NCBI GenBank assembly: GCA_022563135.1
Contig: JADFNZ010000022.1
Location: 1-16,253 of the forward strand
DNA: 16,253 nt
Direction of reading: 5' to 3'
Source: Chloroflexota bacterium
GTDB taxonomy: Bacteria > Chloroflexota > Dehalococcoidia > DSTF01 > RBG-16-68-14
Of this stretch, positions 1 to 7,917 are shown piece after piece (positions within the stretch are counted from its first letter, which is position 1; every line of letters starts with the position of its first letter). Made by a program: the position numbers and the translations under genes. The notes under the pieces are model-generated. The model searched no databases. It was not told the DNA's origin and saw nothing but the letters and a program-made list of their open reading frames with translations.

Positions 1-851
1 GTTTTCTTTATACATCCGTGGGATACGTGTCCCAATGCGGTTGCCGCCAAGATGCAGGTTGTAGCGACCCGGCGCTTTACCCACCAGGCCCACTTCCGCC
101 AGCATCGCGCGACCACAACCGTTCGGGCAGCCTGTTACACGCATCACGATATGCTCATCGCTGACACCATGTTTCGCCATTAAATTATCGATGTTGTCGA
201 TAAAAGACGGCAGGAAACGCTCTGCTTCCGCCATCGCCAGCGGGCAAGTCGGGAATGACACGCAAGCCATCGAGTTTTCACGCTGCGGCGTGACGGCATT
301 CATTAACCCGCTCTCTTTGGCGATCTTCTCGATCTTCGCTTTCTCGCTTTCCGGTACACCGGCGATGATCAGATTCTGGTTCGCCGTAATGCGGAAATCG
401 CCTTTGTGGATCTTCGCGATCTCCAGCAGGCCGGTTTTCAGCGGACGCGCCGGATAATCAAGGATGCGACCATTTTCGATAAACAGCGTCAGGTGCCAGT
501 TATCATCAATGCCCTTAACCCAGCCAATACGATCGCCTCGTCCGGTGAACTCATATGGACGGATCGGTTCAAATTTGATCCCCGCGCGACGCTCCACTTC
601 CGCTTTAAACGTCTCAACCCCCACGCGCTCCAGCGTGTATTTGGTTTTGGCATTTTTACGATCGGTTCGGTTACCCCAGTCACGCTGAGTTGTCACGACG
701 GCTTCGGCCACCGCCAGCGTATGCTCCAGCGGCAGATAGCCAAACTCACTCGCGGTGCGGGCGTAGGTTTTCTTGTTGCCGTGTTCGATGGAAAGCCCAC
801 CGCCCACCAACAGGTTAAAGCCCACCAGCTTGCCGTTTTCGGCGATCGCCA
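1..851 (-). CDS. cysI: Sulfite reductase (NADPH) hemoprotein beta subunit, internal fragment, E. coli type
   Basis: CysI carries siroheme and a [4Fe-4S] cluster and reduces sulfite to sulfide in cysteine synthesis. Reading the minus strand from about 849 to 1 gives 283 codons that correspond to E. coli CysI residues 239 to 521 (total 570). The cluster/siroheme cysteines are all there: C434 at 264-262, C440 at 246-244, and C479 and C483 in the TGCPNGCGR motif near 129-115. From memory of the E. coli protein I found no substitution; I could not run an alignment. The C-terminal ~49 residues run off the left edge and the N-terminal 238 residues are missing, replaced at 851/852 by unrelated sequence. 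Base composition and codon choice are enterobacterial and unlike the GC-rich rest of the window. No cysJ or cysH is seen. Almost certainly foreign or contaminating sequence, not a working gene of this organism. Confidence 0.95.
832..851. other. Chimeric junction between E. coli cysI and the host genome
   Basis: Left of 851 the minus strand follows E. coli cysI. At 852 the expected C (GTG, Val238) is T (ATG), and everything to the right is a different gene. The boundary sits on the word GGCGATCGCCGAAAACGG (minus-strand sense), which encodes AIAENG. That peptide fits both CysI and the conserved early segment of Spondin_N domains, so both genes may have carried the same word and been joined there without breaking the frame. 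This is what a shared-k-mer misassembly or a template-switch chimera looks like. The junction contains the palindrome GGCGATCGCC, including a GATC site, so a cloning-ligation join is an alternative. Confidence 0.8.
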
Positions 852-1077
852 TTATCTCCGCCGGTGCAGCTTGGCCCACCTCGAAAAGATCGACCTGGTT
901 CGTGTGCGCGACGACGACGGGCGGCGTAAACGGCTGGCCGCCGGTCAAGTTCTCGATCGTTACGGTGTAGGTGCTTGTGTCGGTCTGGGCGCTGGCTGCC
1001 CCGCCCGCAGCGAACGCTAACACGGCGGCCGCCACGATCGACAAGATTCCAACCCTCACAGGATGCCTCTTTCGCAT
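852..1077 (-). pseudogene. Spondin_N-domain secreted protein, 5' fragment truncated by the chimera
   Basis: ATG at 1077 is preceded by a strong ribosome site (AAGGAGG, minus strand, plus positions 1083-1089). The first 30 residues form a clear signal peptide: basic start MRKRH, hydrophobic core [12 protein letters not shown], then ASA-QT for signal peptidase I cleavage. The mature part begins with [18 protein letters not shown], continues [16 protein letters not shown], and reaches APAEIM at residue 76. This is the usual opening of bacterial Spondin_N domains (a beta strand with NLT and GQPFTPP, then LFEVGQ). Such proteins are exported and of poorly known function. After residue 76 the frame continues into cysI, so the rest of the domain (normally well over 100 more residues) is lost from this assembly. 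The family call rests on motif recognition only. Confidence 0.75.
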
Positions 1078-1082
1078 ACCAT

Positions 1083-1110
1083 CCTCCTTCTATCCGTTCC
1101 CAATGGGAAC
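1083..1110 (-). promoter_or_regulatory. Ribosome site and adjoining palindrome upstream of the spondin-domain gene
   Basis: On the minus strand the ribosome site AAGGAGG (1089-1083) ends 5 nt before the ATG. Immediately upstream is a perfect 7-1-7 palindrome, GTTCCCA-A-TGGGAAC (1096-1110), placed where an operator or a 5'-UTR stem could affect expression. A consensus -35 hexamer TTGACA lies farther upstream on the minus strand (plus 1200-1205), but I see no convincing -10 at 17 nt from it. The 151-base gap to pyruvate kinase suggests the gene has its own promoter. Confidence 0.4.
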
Positions 1111-1228
1111 AGGCCTAGCTTTGGGGCTAGCGTACCGCCCTCCAGTAGACGAAACGCTAACGAAGATTACGAAATTCTTACGATGTTCCCGGGGCCTCTT
1201 GTCAAACGCGAGGACCTTCGGCGGCCCG

Positions 1229-2635
1229 TTATCCTTCGGCTCTGCCCAGATGCAGCAGCCGGATGAAGTTCGTCCGGCCTGCCCGCCCTCTGCGCGCCGC
1301 GCCCACGACGACGACATCGCCACCTTCAGGCAGGAGGCCCTTCGATCTCAGCTCCCGAGCGATGCTCTCAGCTACGTCTTCGCCGGACGCGGAGCCCGCT
1401 ACGAGCGGCATGACGCCACGCCACAGCGCGAGCCGGCGGGCGGCAGACGGCTGCTCGCAGAGCGCATAGATCGGCACGCCGGGCCGGAGCTTCGAGAGGA
1501 TCTGCGCCGTTCGACCGGAGCGGGTAAAGGCCGCCAGCGCCGCCGCTCCGACCTCCGTGGCCAGCGTCACCGCCGCATGGCAAACAGCATGCGATTGTGT
1601 TCGGCGGTGGCCGCTGGGCGGAGCCGTCGCGATAGTCTCCGCCTCCCGCGCGATGCGGTCCATCGCCCGCACGGTCTCCACGGGAAAGTCACCGACGGCG
1701 GTCTCGCCGCTGAGCATGACGGCGTCGGTGCCGTCGAGCACGGCGTTCGCGACGTCGGACGCCTCGGCGCGCGTCGGCTGCGGGCGATGGGTCATCGACT
1801 CCAGCATCTGCGTCGCCGTGATCACCGGCTTGCCGAGGCGGTTCGCCCGCGCGATGATCCGCTTCTGCGCGACCGGCACTTTCTCGGGCGAGAGCTCCAC
1901 GCCAAGGTCGCCCCGCGCCACCATCACGCCGTCGAACGCGCGCAGGATGCCGTCCAGCTGATCGAGCGCCTCCGGCTTCTCGATCTTCGCGAGGAGCGGC
2001 ACCTTCCGCCCCGCCTGGCCGATGATCCGGCGCGCCGCCTCCGCGTCCTGCGGGCGGCGAACGAAGCTCAACGCCACCATGTCCACGCCCTGCTCCAGCC
2101 CGAACTGGAGGTCGTCCTTGTCCTTGTCGGTCAGCGCAGGAGCGCGGATAGCGACGCCGGGCAGGTTCACGCCCTTGTGCGCCAGGAGCCGGCCGCCTCG
2201 CACGACGACGCACTGCACCTCTTCATCGGTGCACGCCTCCACGCGAAGCTCCATCGCCCCGTCGTCGAGCAGGATTTTGTCTCCGGTTCGCACGTCCTGG
2301 GGGAGCTGCCGATAGGTGACAGTAGCGACGTTCGCGTCCCCCGGCACCTCGCGGCTCGTGAGGCGGAAGGAAGCGCCCACTCGGAGCTCGACGGCCGGCT
2401 TTGCAAGCGTGCCAATGCGGATCTTGGGCCCTTGCAGATCCTGGAGGACGGCAACGACGCGTCCCGCCTCCTCCGCAACCGCCCTAACCAGCGCGATCGC
2501 CTGAGCATGCTTCGCGTGGTCGCCGTGAGAGAAGTTGATGCGCAGCACGTCGGCGCCGGCATCGACGATCCGCCGCAGCACCTGGCGGTCCGCCGTGGCC
2601 GGCCCAAGCGTGACGACGATCTTCGTCCTGCGCAT
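1229..2635 (-). CDS. pyk: Pyruvate kinase
   Basis: Transfers phosphate from phosphoenolpyruvate to ADP, the last step of glycolysis, in the cytoplasm. From the ATG at 2635 the protein has 468 residues, the usual length of a bacterial enzyme without the extra C-terminal PEP-utiliser domain. Seen: MRRTKIVVTLGPAT at the N-terminus, RINFSHG at 32-38, QDLQGPKIRIG at 65-75, a lid-like B domain around 80-165, catalytic Lys217 in AKIEKPE with Glu219, RGDLGVE (Asp243) as metal ligand, TATQMLESM with Thr275, and LSGETAVGDFP near 308. The C-terminal regulatory domain spans about 345-468. Start: MRRTKI is the normal family opening; an ATG 9 nt upstream (2644) and a GTG at 2698 are possible but add atypical residues. 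No clear ribosome site precedes either ATG. No glycolytic neighbours. Confidence 0.96.
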   Translation of the reverse strand: MRRTKIVVTLGPATADRQVLRRIVDAGADVLRINFSHGDHAKHAQAIALVRAVAEEAGRVVAVLQDLQGPKIRIGTLAKPAVELRVGASFRLTSREVPGDANVATVTYRQLPQDVRTGDKILLDDGAMELRVEACTDEEVQCVVVRGGRLLAHKGVNLPGVAIRAPALTDKDKDDLQFGLEQGVDMVALSFVRRPQDAEAARRIIGQAGRKVPLLAKIEKPEALDQLDGILRAFDGVMVARGDLGVELSPEKVPVAQKRIIARANRLGKPVITATQMLESMTHRPQPTRAEASDVANAVLDGTDAVMLSGETAVGDFPVETVRAMDRIAREAETIATAPPSGHRRTQSHAVCHAAVTLATEVGAAALAAFTRSGRTAQILSKLRPGVPIYALCEQPSAARRLALWRGVMPLVAGSASGEDVAESIARELRSKGLLPEGGDVVVVGAARRGRAGRTNFIRLLHLGRAEG

Positions 2636-2839
2636 CACACCCATTGTAATACGCCGCGCCGCGTGGCTGCGGACGCGATACTGCGATGGCAGCGCCACGG
2701 CGCAACTGTGCTGCGGCTCACTAACTGCGGGTGCCCCATAGGGTTATGATCAAGTCAGGATACAGAAGACCAAGAGCCTGGCGCGATCTTCACTGGAGGG
2801 TGGTTCGCAACCGAATGCCGCGCCCGCAGGAGACGCGAA

Positions 2840-3532
2840 ATGATGCAGCGCTTCAGTTCCCAGGCCCTCCGGCCAACCCCTGTCGCGGCCGCTTGGCTCG
2901 CGCTGGCAGGCTTTACGGCCCTGCTGGCCGCTTACGTAGCAGCGTTTTCTTACTCGACGTGGGAGGTCGAACTCACTCGCGGGATTCAGGCGGCGAGCCC
3001 GGGGGCGCTCGATCACGTGGCCGAGTTCATGACGTTCATCGGTCGATCGCCAATCTCGACGGTGTTGCCGGCCATCGCCATAGCCGCACTCTGGCTCTCC
3101 GGCCAGCGCCGCCTCTCAGGGTTCCTTGCCCTGACCGCGCTCGCGAGGCTGATTGCTCCGATCGTAAAGGTGCTCGTGGACCGGCCTCGGCCGGCGGCGG
3201 CTCTGGTCGACGTGGCCAATCAGCTCAGCAGCCCCAGCTTCCCGAGCGGACACGTGCTGGGCGCGACGCTCTTCTACGGCTTCCTCATCTACTGCGCCGA
3301 GTATGCGATCCCGAACCGCCGCACGCTTCGCCGAACGATCCAGGGCGGTCTCGCCCTGATCATCGTCCTGATGGCCTACGCGCGGGTTCAGCTTGGCGAG
3401 CACTGGCCCACCGACGTGTTGGGCGGGTTCGCTCTGGGCCTGCTCATCCTGGCCCTCATCATCGGCCTCCATCGTCTCCTTGGCCGGCCGGGCCACGAGG
3501 AACGGCTCGCACCGGCCCCCGCGAAGAGCTGA
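2840..3532 (+). CDS. PAP2-family membrane phosphatase
   Basis: A 230-residue polytopic membrane protein of the phosphatidic acid phosphatase type 2 superfamily, which removes phosphate from lipid phosphates such as phosphatidate or undecaprenyl diphosphate at the membrane surface. The three signature motifs are present: K-x6-RP (Lys110, Arg117-Pro118), PSGH (135-138, proton-donor His138) and R-x5-H-x3-D (Arg182, nucleophile His188, Asp192). The usual Ser before the third-motif Arg is Ala here. Hydrophobic segments lie near 15-36, 72-88, 94-112, 140-156, 167-181 and 194-210. Start: AGGAG at 2827-2831 lies 8 nt before the ATG at 2840; a second ATG follows directly. A TATGAT box at 2745-2750 might be a -10 element but has no good -35. 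Substrate cannot be told from sequence. Confidence 0.9.
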   Translation: MMQRFSSQALRPTPVAAAWLALAGFTALLAAYVAAFSYSTWEVELTRGIQAASPGALDHVAEFMTFIGRSPISTVLPAIAIAALWLSGQRRLSGFLALTALARLIAPIVKVLVDRPRPAAALVDVANQLSSPSFPSGHVLGATLFYGFLIYCAEYAIPNRRTLRRTIQGGLALIIVLMAYARVQLGEHWPTDVLGGFALGLLILALIIGLHRLLGRPGHEERLAPAPAKS

Positions 3533-3557
3533 GCAGCGCCGCGACGGCGGCCGCCGG

Positions 3558-3579
3558 TGGCGCGCCCGTCTGCGCGCCG
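3558..3579 (+). terminator. GC-rich stem-loop after the PAP2 gene
   Basis: Perfect 7-bp arms GGCGCGC (3559-3565) and GCGCGCC (3572-3578) around the loop CCGTCT, extendable by one G-U pair, about 27 nt after the stop codon. No T-run follows, so it is either a U-less terminator or a transcript-end stem. Just upstream is the short palindrome CGGCGGCCGCCG. Confidence 0.4.
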
Positions 3580-3675
3580 GGGGCTGTGCATGCCTACGCT
3601 GTCGGTTAGACTAAATCCGCCGCCACGCGCAGCGACGCGTTCAGGTTGGAAACGCTCTGGTTGGAGGGTAGCGAC

Positions 3676-4113
3676 ATGAAGATCGAGTCCGTCTTGGCCA
3701 CAAAGAGCACGAGCGTGACCACGGTTCGCCCCGATCAATCTCTCAAAGCTGCCGCGGCGCTGCTCGCGGAGCATGACCTGGGCGCGCTGATCGTCGTCGG
3801 AGCGGCCGGCGAAATCCTAGGGGTGATCTCCGAGCGCGACATCGTGCGCGAGGCGGCGCGAAATGACGGCGTGCTCGCCCAGACCGTGAGCCAGGTGATG
3901 ACCACAGATGTCATCACCGCCGCCCCTGAGGATGACCTGGTGGCCATCCTGGAGACGATGACTACGGGGCACTTTCGCCACCTCCCTATCGTGGACCACG
4001 GAGAGCTTTGCGGGATCGTCTCGATCGCGGATGTCGTGAAGGCGCAGCTCGACGACTATCGAGGCGAAGTTGACACGCTCCAGACCCAGATCATGGAAGA
4101 GGGACAGAGCTAA
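3676..4113 (+). CDS. Two-CBS-domain protein
   Basis: A 145-residue stand-alone pair of CBS domains (about 8-60 and 72-128), the small Bateman module that binds adenine nucleotides or similar ligands and regulates partners. Each repeat ends in the recognisable nucleotide-site segment: GEILGVISERDIVR in the first and GELCGIVSIADVVK in the second, matching the G-h-x-S/T-x-x-D pattern. No enzymatic or membrane domain is fused; a short acidic, probably helical tail follows. Start: GGAGGG at 3664-3669 with a short gap supports the ATG at 3676; an in-frame TTG at 3646 is upstream of that ribosome site and less likely. The gene is separated from the reductase downstream by a perfect stem-loop, so common transcription is possible but not shown. 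The regulated partner is unknown. Confidence 0.92.
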   Translation: MKIESVLATKSTSVTTVRPDQSLKAAAALLAEHDLGALIVVGAAGEILGVISERDIVREAARNDGVLAQTVSQVMTTDVITAAPEDDLVAILETMTTGHFRHLPIVDHGELCGIVSIADVVKAQLDDYRGEVDTLQTQIMEEGQS

Positions 4114-4135
4114 CGTGCCTCTGAGACGCCCAGAC

Positions 4136-4167
4136 GCGTGCCGCAATCGACGACACTTGCGGCACGC
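4136..4167 (+). terminator. Perfect 11-bp inverted repeat between the CBS gene and fprA
   Basis: Arms GCGTGCCGCAA (4136-4146) and TTGCGGCACGC (4157-4167) enclose the 10-nt loop TCGACGACAC. It starts 22 nt after the CBS stop and ends 3 nt before the AGAAAGGAG ribosome site region of the next gene. No T-run follows. It could end the upstream transcript, act as an attenuator or protein-binding stem in the fprA leader, or be a DNA operator. The closeness to the ribosome site makes a leader role as likely as termination. Confidence 0.5.
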
Positions 4168-4187
4168 TGGGAGAAAGGAGCGCACGC

Positions 4188-5588
4188 ATGGCCGCCGTCG
4201 GCGCTGACACAGATCCGCTGCGCGTCGCGATCGTCGGCTCTGGCCCGGCCGCGTTCTACGCCGCCGAGCACCTGCTCAAGCGAGATGAGCCGCGCGTCGA
4301 AGTCGACATGTTCGAGCGGCTGCCGACGCCGTACGGCCTCGTACGCGCCGGCGTCGCGCCCGACCACTACAAGATTAAGTCCGTGACGAAGAGGTTCGCT
4401 GAAACCGCAGCCATGCCGGGGTTTCGCTTCTACGGCTTCGTCGAGGTCGGCAAGGACATTAGCGTGTCTGATCTGCGGGAGCACTACCACCAGATCCTCT
4501 ACGCGATCGGCGCACCGACGGACAAGCGCATGGGTATTCCCGGCGAGGAGCTGCGCGGCAGCTATGCGGCTACCGAGTTCGTCGGCTGGTACAACGGACA
4601 CCCCGATTTTCACGACCTGACCTTCGACCTGTCCCAAGAGCGCGTAGCCGTCGTCGGCGTGGGGAACGTCGCTGTAGATGTCGCCCGAATCCTCTGCCTC
4701 ACTCCTGAGGAGCTGGAAGTCACGGACATCGCCAGCTACGCGCTGGAGGCGCTGCGCCAGAGTCGCGTGAAGGAGGTCTACCTGCTGGGGCGGCGCGGGC
4801 CCGCACAGGCGGCCTTCACGAACCCCGAGATCAAGCAGCTCGGCGAACTGGCCGATGCCGATGCCGTCGTTCTGCCGGAGGAGGCGGAGCTCGATGAGAT
4901 AAGCCGCGCCGCGCTTGAAGCGAGCGATGACCGTTCGACACGAAAGAAAGTGGAGATTCTCCAGAGCTATGCCGCGCGAGAGGCATCGGGGAAGAGCCGT
5001 CGTCTCTTCATCCGCTTCCTGGTATCACCGGTCGAAATCCTCGGTAACGGCGCGGGTAACGTATGCGGCCTGCGTCTGGTGAAAAACGTCCTCGAACGGA
5101 CGGAGGCGGGCACGCCGAGCCCGAAGGCGACAGACAAGTTCGAGGAGTTGCCGGTCGGCCTCGTCTTTCGCTCCGTCGGCTATCGAGGCGCCGCGCTGGC
5201 CGGCGTCCCCTTCAACGAGCGCTGGGGAGTCATCGCCAACGACGGCGGAAGGGTGATCGATACAGAGACCGAGCGGCCGGTCGCCGGCGAGTACTGCTCG
5301 GGCTGGATCAAGCGCGGGCCGACGGGCGTGATCGGCACAAACAAGCCGGACTCCATCGAGACAGCGAACTGCATGCTGGAGGACGCCGCCAGCGGCTCGA
5401 TCCTTCAGCCCTCCAACCCACGCGCGTCTGACATCGAAGCGCTCGTACGCAAGCGCCAGCCCAACTACTTCTCGTTTGACGACTGGCTTCGGCTCGATAC
5501 AATGGAAGTAGAGAGGGGGCAGGCGCAAGGGCGTCCGCGGGACAAGTTCACGCGCGTAGAAGATATGCTCGCGGCGCTTGGGCGTTAG
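4188..5588 (+). CDS. fprA: NADPH-ferredoxin reductase, FprA/adrenodoxin reductase family
   Basis: A 466-residue flavoprotein that moves electrons between NADPH and ferredoxin, in the cytoplasm. The FAD-binding Rossmann motif VAIVGSGPAAFYAAEHLL is at 13-30, followed by ERLPTPYGLVRAGVAPDH (43-60), typical of this family. The NADP(H)-binding motif VAVVGVGNVAVDVARIL is at 153-169, and GRRGPAQAAFTNPE follows near 201-214. The C-terminal FAD segment GWIKRGPTGVIGTNKPDS is present. Length and motif order match mycobacterial FprA, with no extra N-terminal ferredoxin domain. Start: AGAAAGGAG about 8 nt before the ATG at 4188. No ferredoxin, P450 or iron-sulfur gene is nearby, so the electron acceptor is unknown. 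The GC-rich hairpin after the stop suggests the gene ends its transcript. Confidence 0.93.
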   Translation: MAAVGADTDPLRVAIVGSGPAAFYAAEHLLKRDEPRVEVDMFERLPTPYGLVRAGVAPDHYKIKSVTKRFAETAAMPGFRFYGFVEVGKDISVSDLREHYHQILYAIGAPTDKRMGIPGEELRGSYAATEFVGWYNGHPDFHDLTFDLSQERVAVVGVGNVAVDVARILCLTPEELEVTDIASYALEALRQSRVKEVYLLGRRGPAQAAFTNPEIKQLGELADADAVVLPEEAELDEISRAALEASDDRSTRKKVEILQSYAAREASGKSRRLFIRFLVSPVEILGNGAGNVCGLRLVKNVLERTEAGTPSPKATDKFEELPVGLVFRSVGYRGAALAGVPFNERWGVIANDGGRVIDTETERPVAGEYCSGWIKRGPTGVIGTNKPDSIETANCMLEDAASGSILQPSNPRASDIEALVRKRQPNYFSFDDWLRLDTMEVERGQAQGRPRDKFTRVEDMLAALGR

Positions 5589-5618
5589 CTTCGAAATTGG
5601 CCATGGGCACGCGCAGCC

Positions 5619-5636
5619 GCTCCGGCACACCGGAGC
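5619..5636 (+). terminator. GC-rich hairpin after fprA
   Basis: Arms GCTCCGG (5619-5625) and CCGGAGC (5630-5636) with the tetraloop CACA, 30 nt after the reductase stop codon. A short pyrimidine stretch (CTCCCTC) follows instead of a T-run. Its position and compactness fit a transcription terminator between fprA and the next gene. Confidence 0.45.
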
Positions 5637-5720
5637 CTCCCTCACCGCTTACCGAGGTGGCGGCATCGGCCTTCGCTCGGCCCCGCCCAGGGCGCCATAG
5701 AGGAGCCGGGGGAATCTGCA

Positions 5721-7844
5721 TTGACCGATGATCCACCTGGTCCAAAAGAACAGCTGAGCCACGAAGCGCACTCGGAGGTTACGGGCGGCCTCGCCATCCG
5801 GGTTCTGCTCGACCGCGTCCACGGCACTGCGACCAAGAAGTACGAGCCTCTGTGGTTCGTCAGACTTCTATACTGGCTGGCGTTTCAGGCGCCGTTTCCC
5901 TACGTTCGCAACGAGGCATCTCTCCGGGCCGCCCGCGCGCGCCGGGTCATCGCGAGCCGGCTGACCGAGTTCTGGTTCGGCACCGACCAGGTGGCCGCCA
6001 CACTCGACATCCGCTGCGATGAGGAGGGCTGCATCTTCGTCACTCAGCTCATCGACGGAGACGTGCCCAAGGACAAGAAGCAAGCCCGGGCTTACCTGCG
6101 AAAGATTGCGCCGCTCTTCCAGGAGGTGGGGCTGCCCACCTGGCAGGTCAATCCCTTGAATCCCAAGGCGACGGGCAACATCATCGAAACGCCGGACGGC
6201 GACTACAAGATCATCGACCTGGAATCGGGCGTGGCCTCGCCGCTGATGCCGATCGGCCAGTGGATCGACGCGATCAAAGCGGGGATGATCCCGGTGTTCG
6301 ACGATGTGTTCATCGACAAAACGCGAGCGTACATCGAGAAGCATGGCGAGGAGATCGAGGCGGCGATAGGGGCAGATTGCCTTCGCGAACTGCAGCAAGC
6401 GACTGATGAGTATCAGGAGTGCGCCGAGCAATGGCAGGCGGCGGAGCTGCGCATCTGGTCCAAGCTGCTACGGGCCGTGCTGTTTGTCGGTGGCATCCTC
6501 CTTTGGCCGCTCAAGCTGCTGTGGCCGCCAACCATCTACCGGATGATCCGTGGTGCTTTTCGCCAAGCGCGCGGAGGACGAGAGCTGGCCACCAATTGGG
6601 CGCGCGGCGCGGTCGAGCGGCTCGTCGAGGAGGGCAGCCTGGACGAGGAAGAGGGCGAGAAGGCGATGCGCAGCCTGGAGGCGCCAGAGACGATCGCCGT
6701 CCTCGGGCATCTTGGGGCGCACATCGCCATAAGCGTCCCGCTAAGGTTCCCTTTCGGCAGCGCGGCCCGGTTCGCCTGGACCATCTTCTTCCGCCTCCGC
6801 GCGGAGGTGCGCGCCTTGTTCGGCCGGGCGTCGAAGGAGGAGCTGCGCGGGGCGCGACAGATTCACACACTCGCGGTCGCGTTCCTCTCGGCGCTCCCCG
6901 GCCTCGGCACGTTCGCCTATATCGTCGCGGAGCCGTTGCGCAAGAACCGGCCGCTGCTGGCCGTCCTGCTGGACGAGGGATTGCGCAAGATTCCCTTCCG
7001 AATGTACGAGCGTCAGCACCTGGCGGTGCTCACCTGCTGGCTCGCCTGCTCCGGCCCCGGATTGGCCCCGAGGATGGTCAAGGACCGGTGGCATTCCCTG
7101 CGACCGCACCATCTCGTAGAGTGGGCGCGGGACTCGGCGGCGTACCTCGGGCCGCACCTGAACATGGTGAGAGGCATCCTCGCGGTGAACCTCGTGGCGC
7201 TGATCGTTGCTGGTACCGTCTTTCTCCTCACCTCGGATAGGTTCGCGGAGCAGAGTGGAGCAAGCTGGGCGGCGACGTTTGGCGAGTTCGGGCCAATCCA
7301 GACGCTGAAGGCCGGGCAGTTACTGCTGGCAGGCGTGGCGGGGTACCTCATCTACACGCGCTTCTGGCGTCTACCGCAGGCTGGGCAGCGCATCGACGCG
7401 CCGGGCAGCTTCTTCTGGGTCCTCTCGGGCGCAGGGCTGCTCTGGCTGGGCGTCGACGACTATTTCCAGATTCACGAGCGTTTGGGCGTTGTGTTGGAGG
7501 AGGGCTTAGGCATCACGATCCCTTTGCTCAACAACCCGGACGATATCATCGTTCTCGGGTACGGGCTGGTGGCCCTGACCATGGTCGCTATCTTCCTAGG
7601 CGAGCTCCTGCGATCCCGCGCTACGTTCGCGCTACTGATGGCTGGCTTCGGATTCTTGATCATCTCTCTCGCCGTCGACTTCTTCGCGACGGAGGGAACG
7701 TCTCTCGCCGGTGTGGAAGACCCAACAAACCTTATCGGGACGGGATTCATCCTATCAGCCTACCTGGTGAAGCTGCGTGAGGTATCCAGCGAGCTTCCGG
7801 GCACTCCCCAAGCGCTGGTGGCGAGCAGGGTGCCGGGGGTGTAG
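5721..7844 (+). CDS. Unrecognised 707-residue membrane protein with a kinase-like N-terminal region
   Basis: I do not recognise this as a named family. Residues about 60-200 are soluble and look like a degenerate protein-kinase/aminoglycoside-phosphotransferase core. CIFVTQLIDGDVP (104-116) resembles the hinge strand, NPLNPKATGNII (144-155) a catalytic-loop remnant with the Asn kept, and DGDYKIIDLESG (159-170) a metal-binding loop with DLE in place of DFG. A hydrophobic stretch follows at 251-268, then a charged linker, a PGLGTFAYIVAEPLRKN segment near 393-409, and a C-terminal bundle with likely membrane segments near 484-504, 531-547, 562-578, 608-628, 634-654 and 671-684. VDDYFQIHE (578-586) ends one of these helices. 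Start: TTG at 5721 with GGGGGAA 6 nt upstream; there is no nearby in-frame ATG. It stands alone between hairpins. The kinase reading is inference. Confidence 0.75.
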   Translation: MTDDPPGPKEQLSHEAHSEVTGGLAIRVLLDRVHGTATKKYEPLWFVRLLYWLAFQAPFPYVRNEASLRAARARRVIASRLTEFWFGTDQVAATLDIRCDEEGCIFVTQLIDGDVPKDKKQARAYLRKIAPLFQEVGLPTWQVNPLNPKATGNIIETPDGDYKIIDLESGVASPLMPIGQWIDAIKAGMIPVFDDVFIDKTRAYIEKHGEEIEAAIGADCLRELQQATDEYQECAEQWQAAELRIWSKLLRAVLFVGGILLWPLKLLWPPTIYRMIRGAFRQARGGRELATNWARGAVERLVEEGSLDEEEGEKAMRSLEAPETIAVLGHLGAHIAISVPLRFPFGSAARFAWTIFFRLRAEVRALFGRASKEELRGARQIHTLAVAFLSALPGLGTFAYIVAEPLRKNRPLLAVLLDEGLRKIPFRMYERQHLAVLTCWLACSGPGLAPRMVKDRWHSLRPHHLVEWARDSAAYLGPHLNMVRGILAVNLVALIVAGTVFLLTSDRFAEQSGASWAATFGEFGPIQTLKAGQLLLAGVAGYLIYTRFWRLPQAGQRIDAPGSFFWVLSGAGLLWLGVDDYFQIHERLGVVLEEGLGITIPLLNNPDDIIVLGYGLVALTMVAIFLGELLRSRATFALLMAGFGFLIISLAVDFFATEGTSLAGVEDPTNLIGTGFILSAYLVKLREVSSELPGTPQALVASRVPGV

Positions 7845-7869
7845 CGCGGTCGCTTCGCTCACGAGCTGA

Positions 7870-7893
7870 TCGTCGCCGGACGCAGGACGACGA
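7870..7893. terminator. Possible bidirectional terminator between convergent genes
   Basis: The 73-base gap between the 707-residue gene (plus) and the enoyl-CoA hydratase gene (minus) holds an imperfect stem: TCGTCG (7870-7875) pairs with CGACGA (7888-7893) around a 12-nt loop. It is short and has no T-run, so the call rests mainly on the convergent position. Confidence 0.25.
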
Positions 7894-7917
7894 CGTATGC
7901 GAGGAGGCAGCCGCGAC

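Noticed and set aside
406..1020. 204-codon plus-strand open frame across the chimeric junction
   Set aside because: Antisense to cysI and the spondin fragment; no ribosome site or recognisable domain.
1..1077. A real secreted spondin-sulfite reductase fusion enzyme
   Set aside because: CysI is cut at residue 239, losing its N-terminal half, and a siroheme enzyme behind a Sec signal makes little sense; the E. coli-like sequence is better explained as contamination joined at a shared word.
971..2749. 592-codon plus-strand open frame
   Set aside because: Fully antisense to pyruvate kinase, whose motifs are unmistakable; the translation is Arg/His/Ala-rich with no family features, a usual effect of GC-biased third positions.
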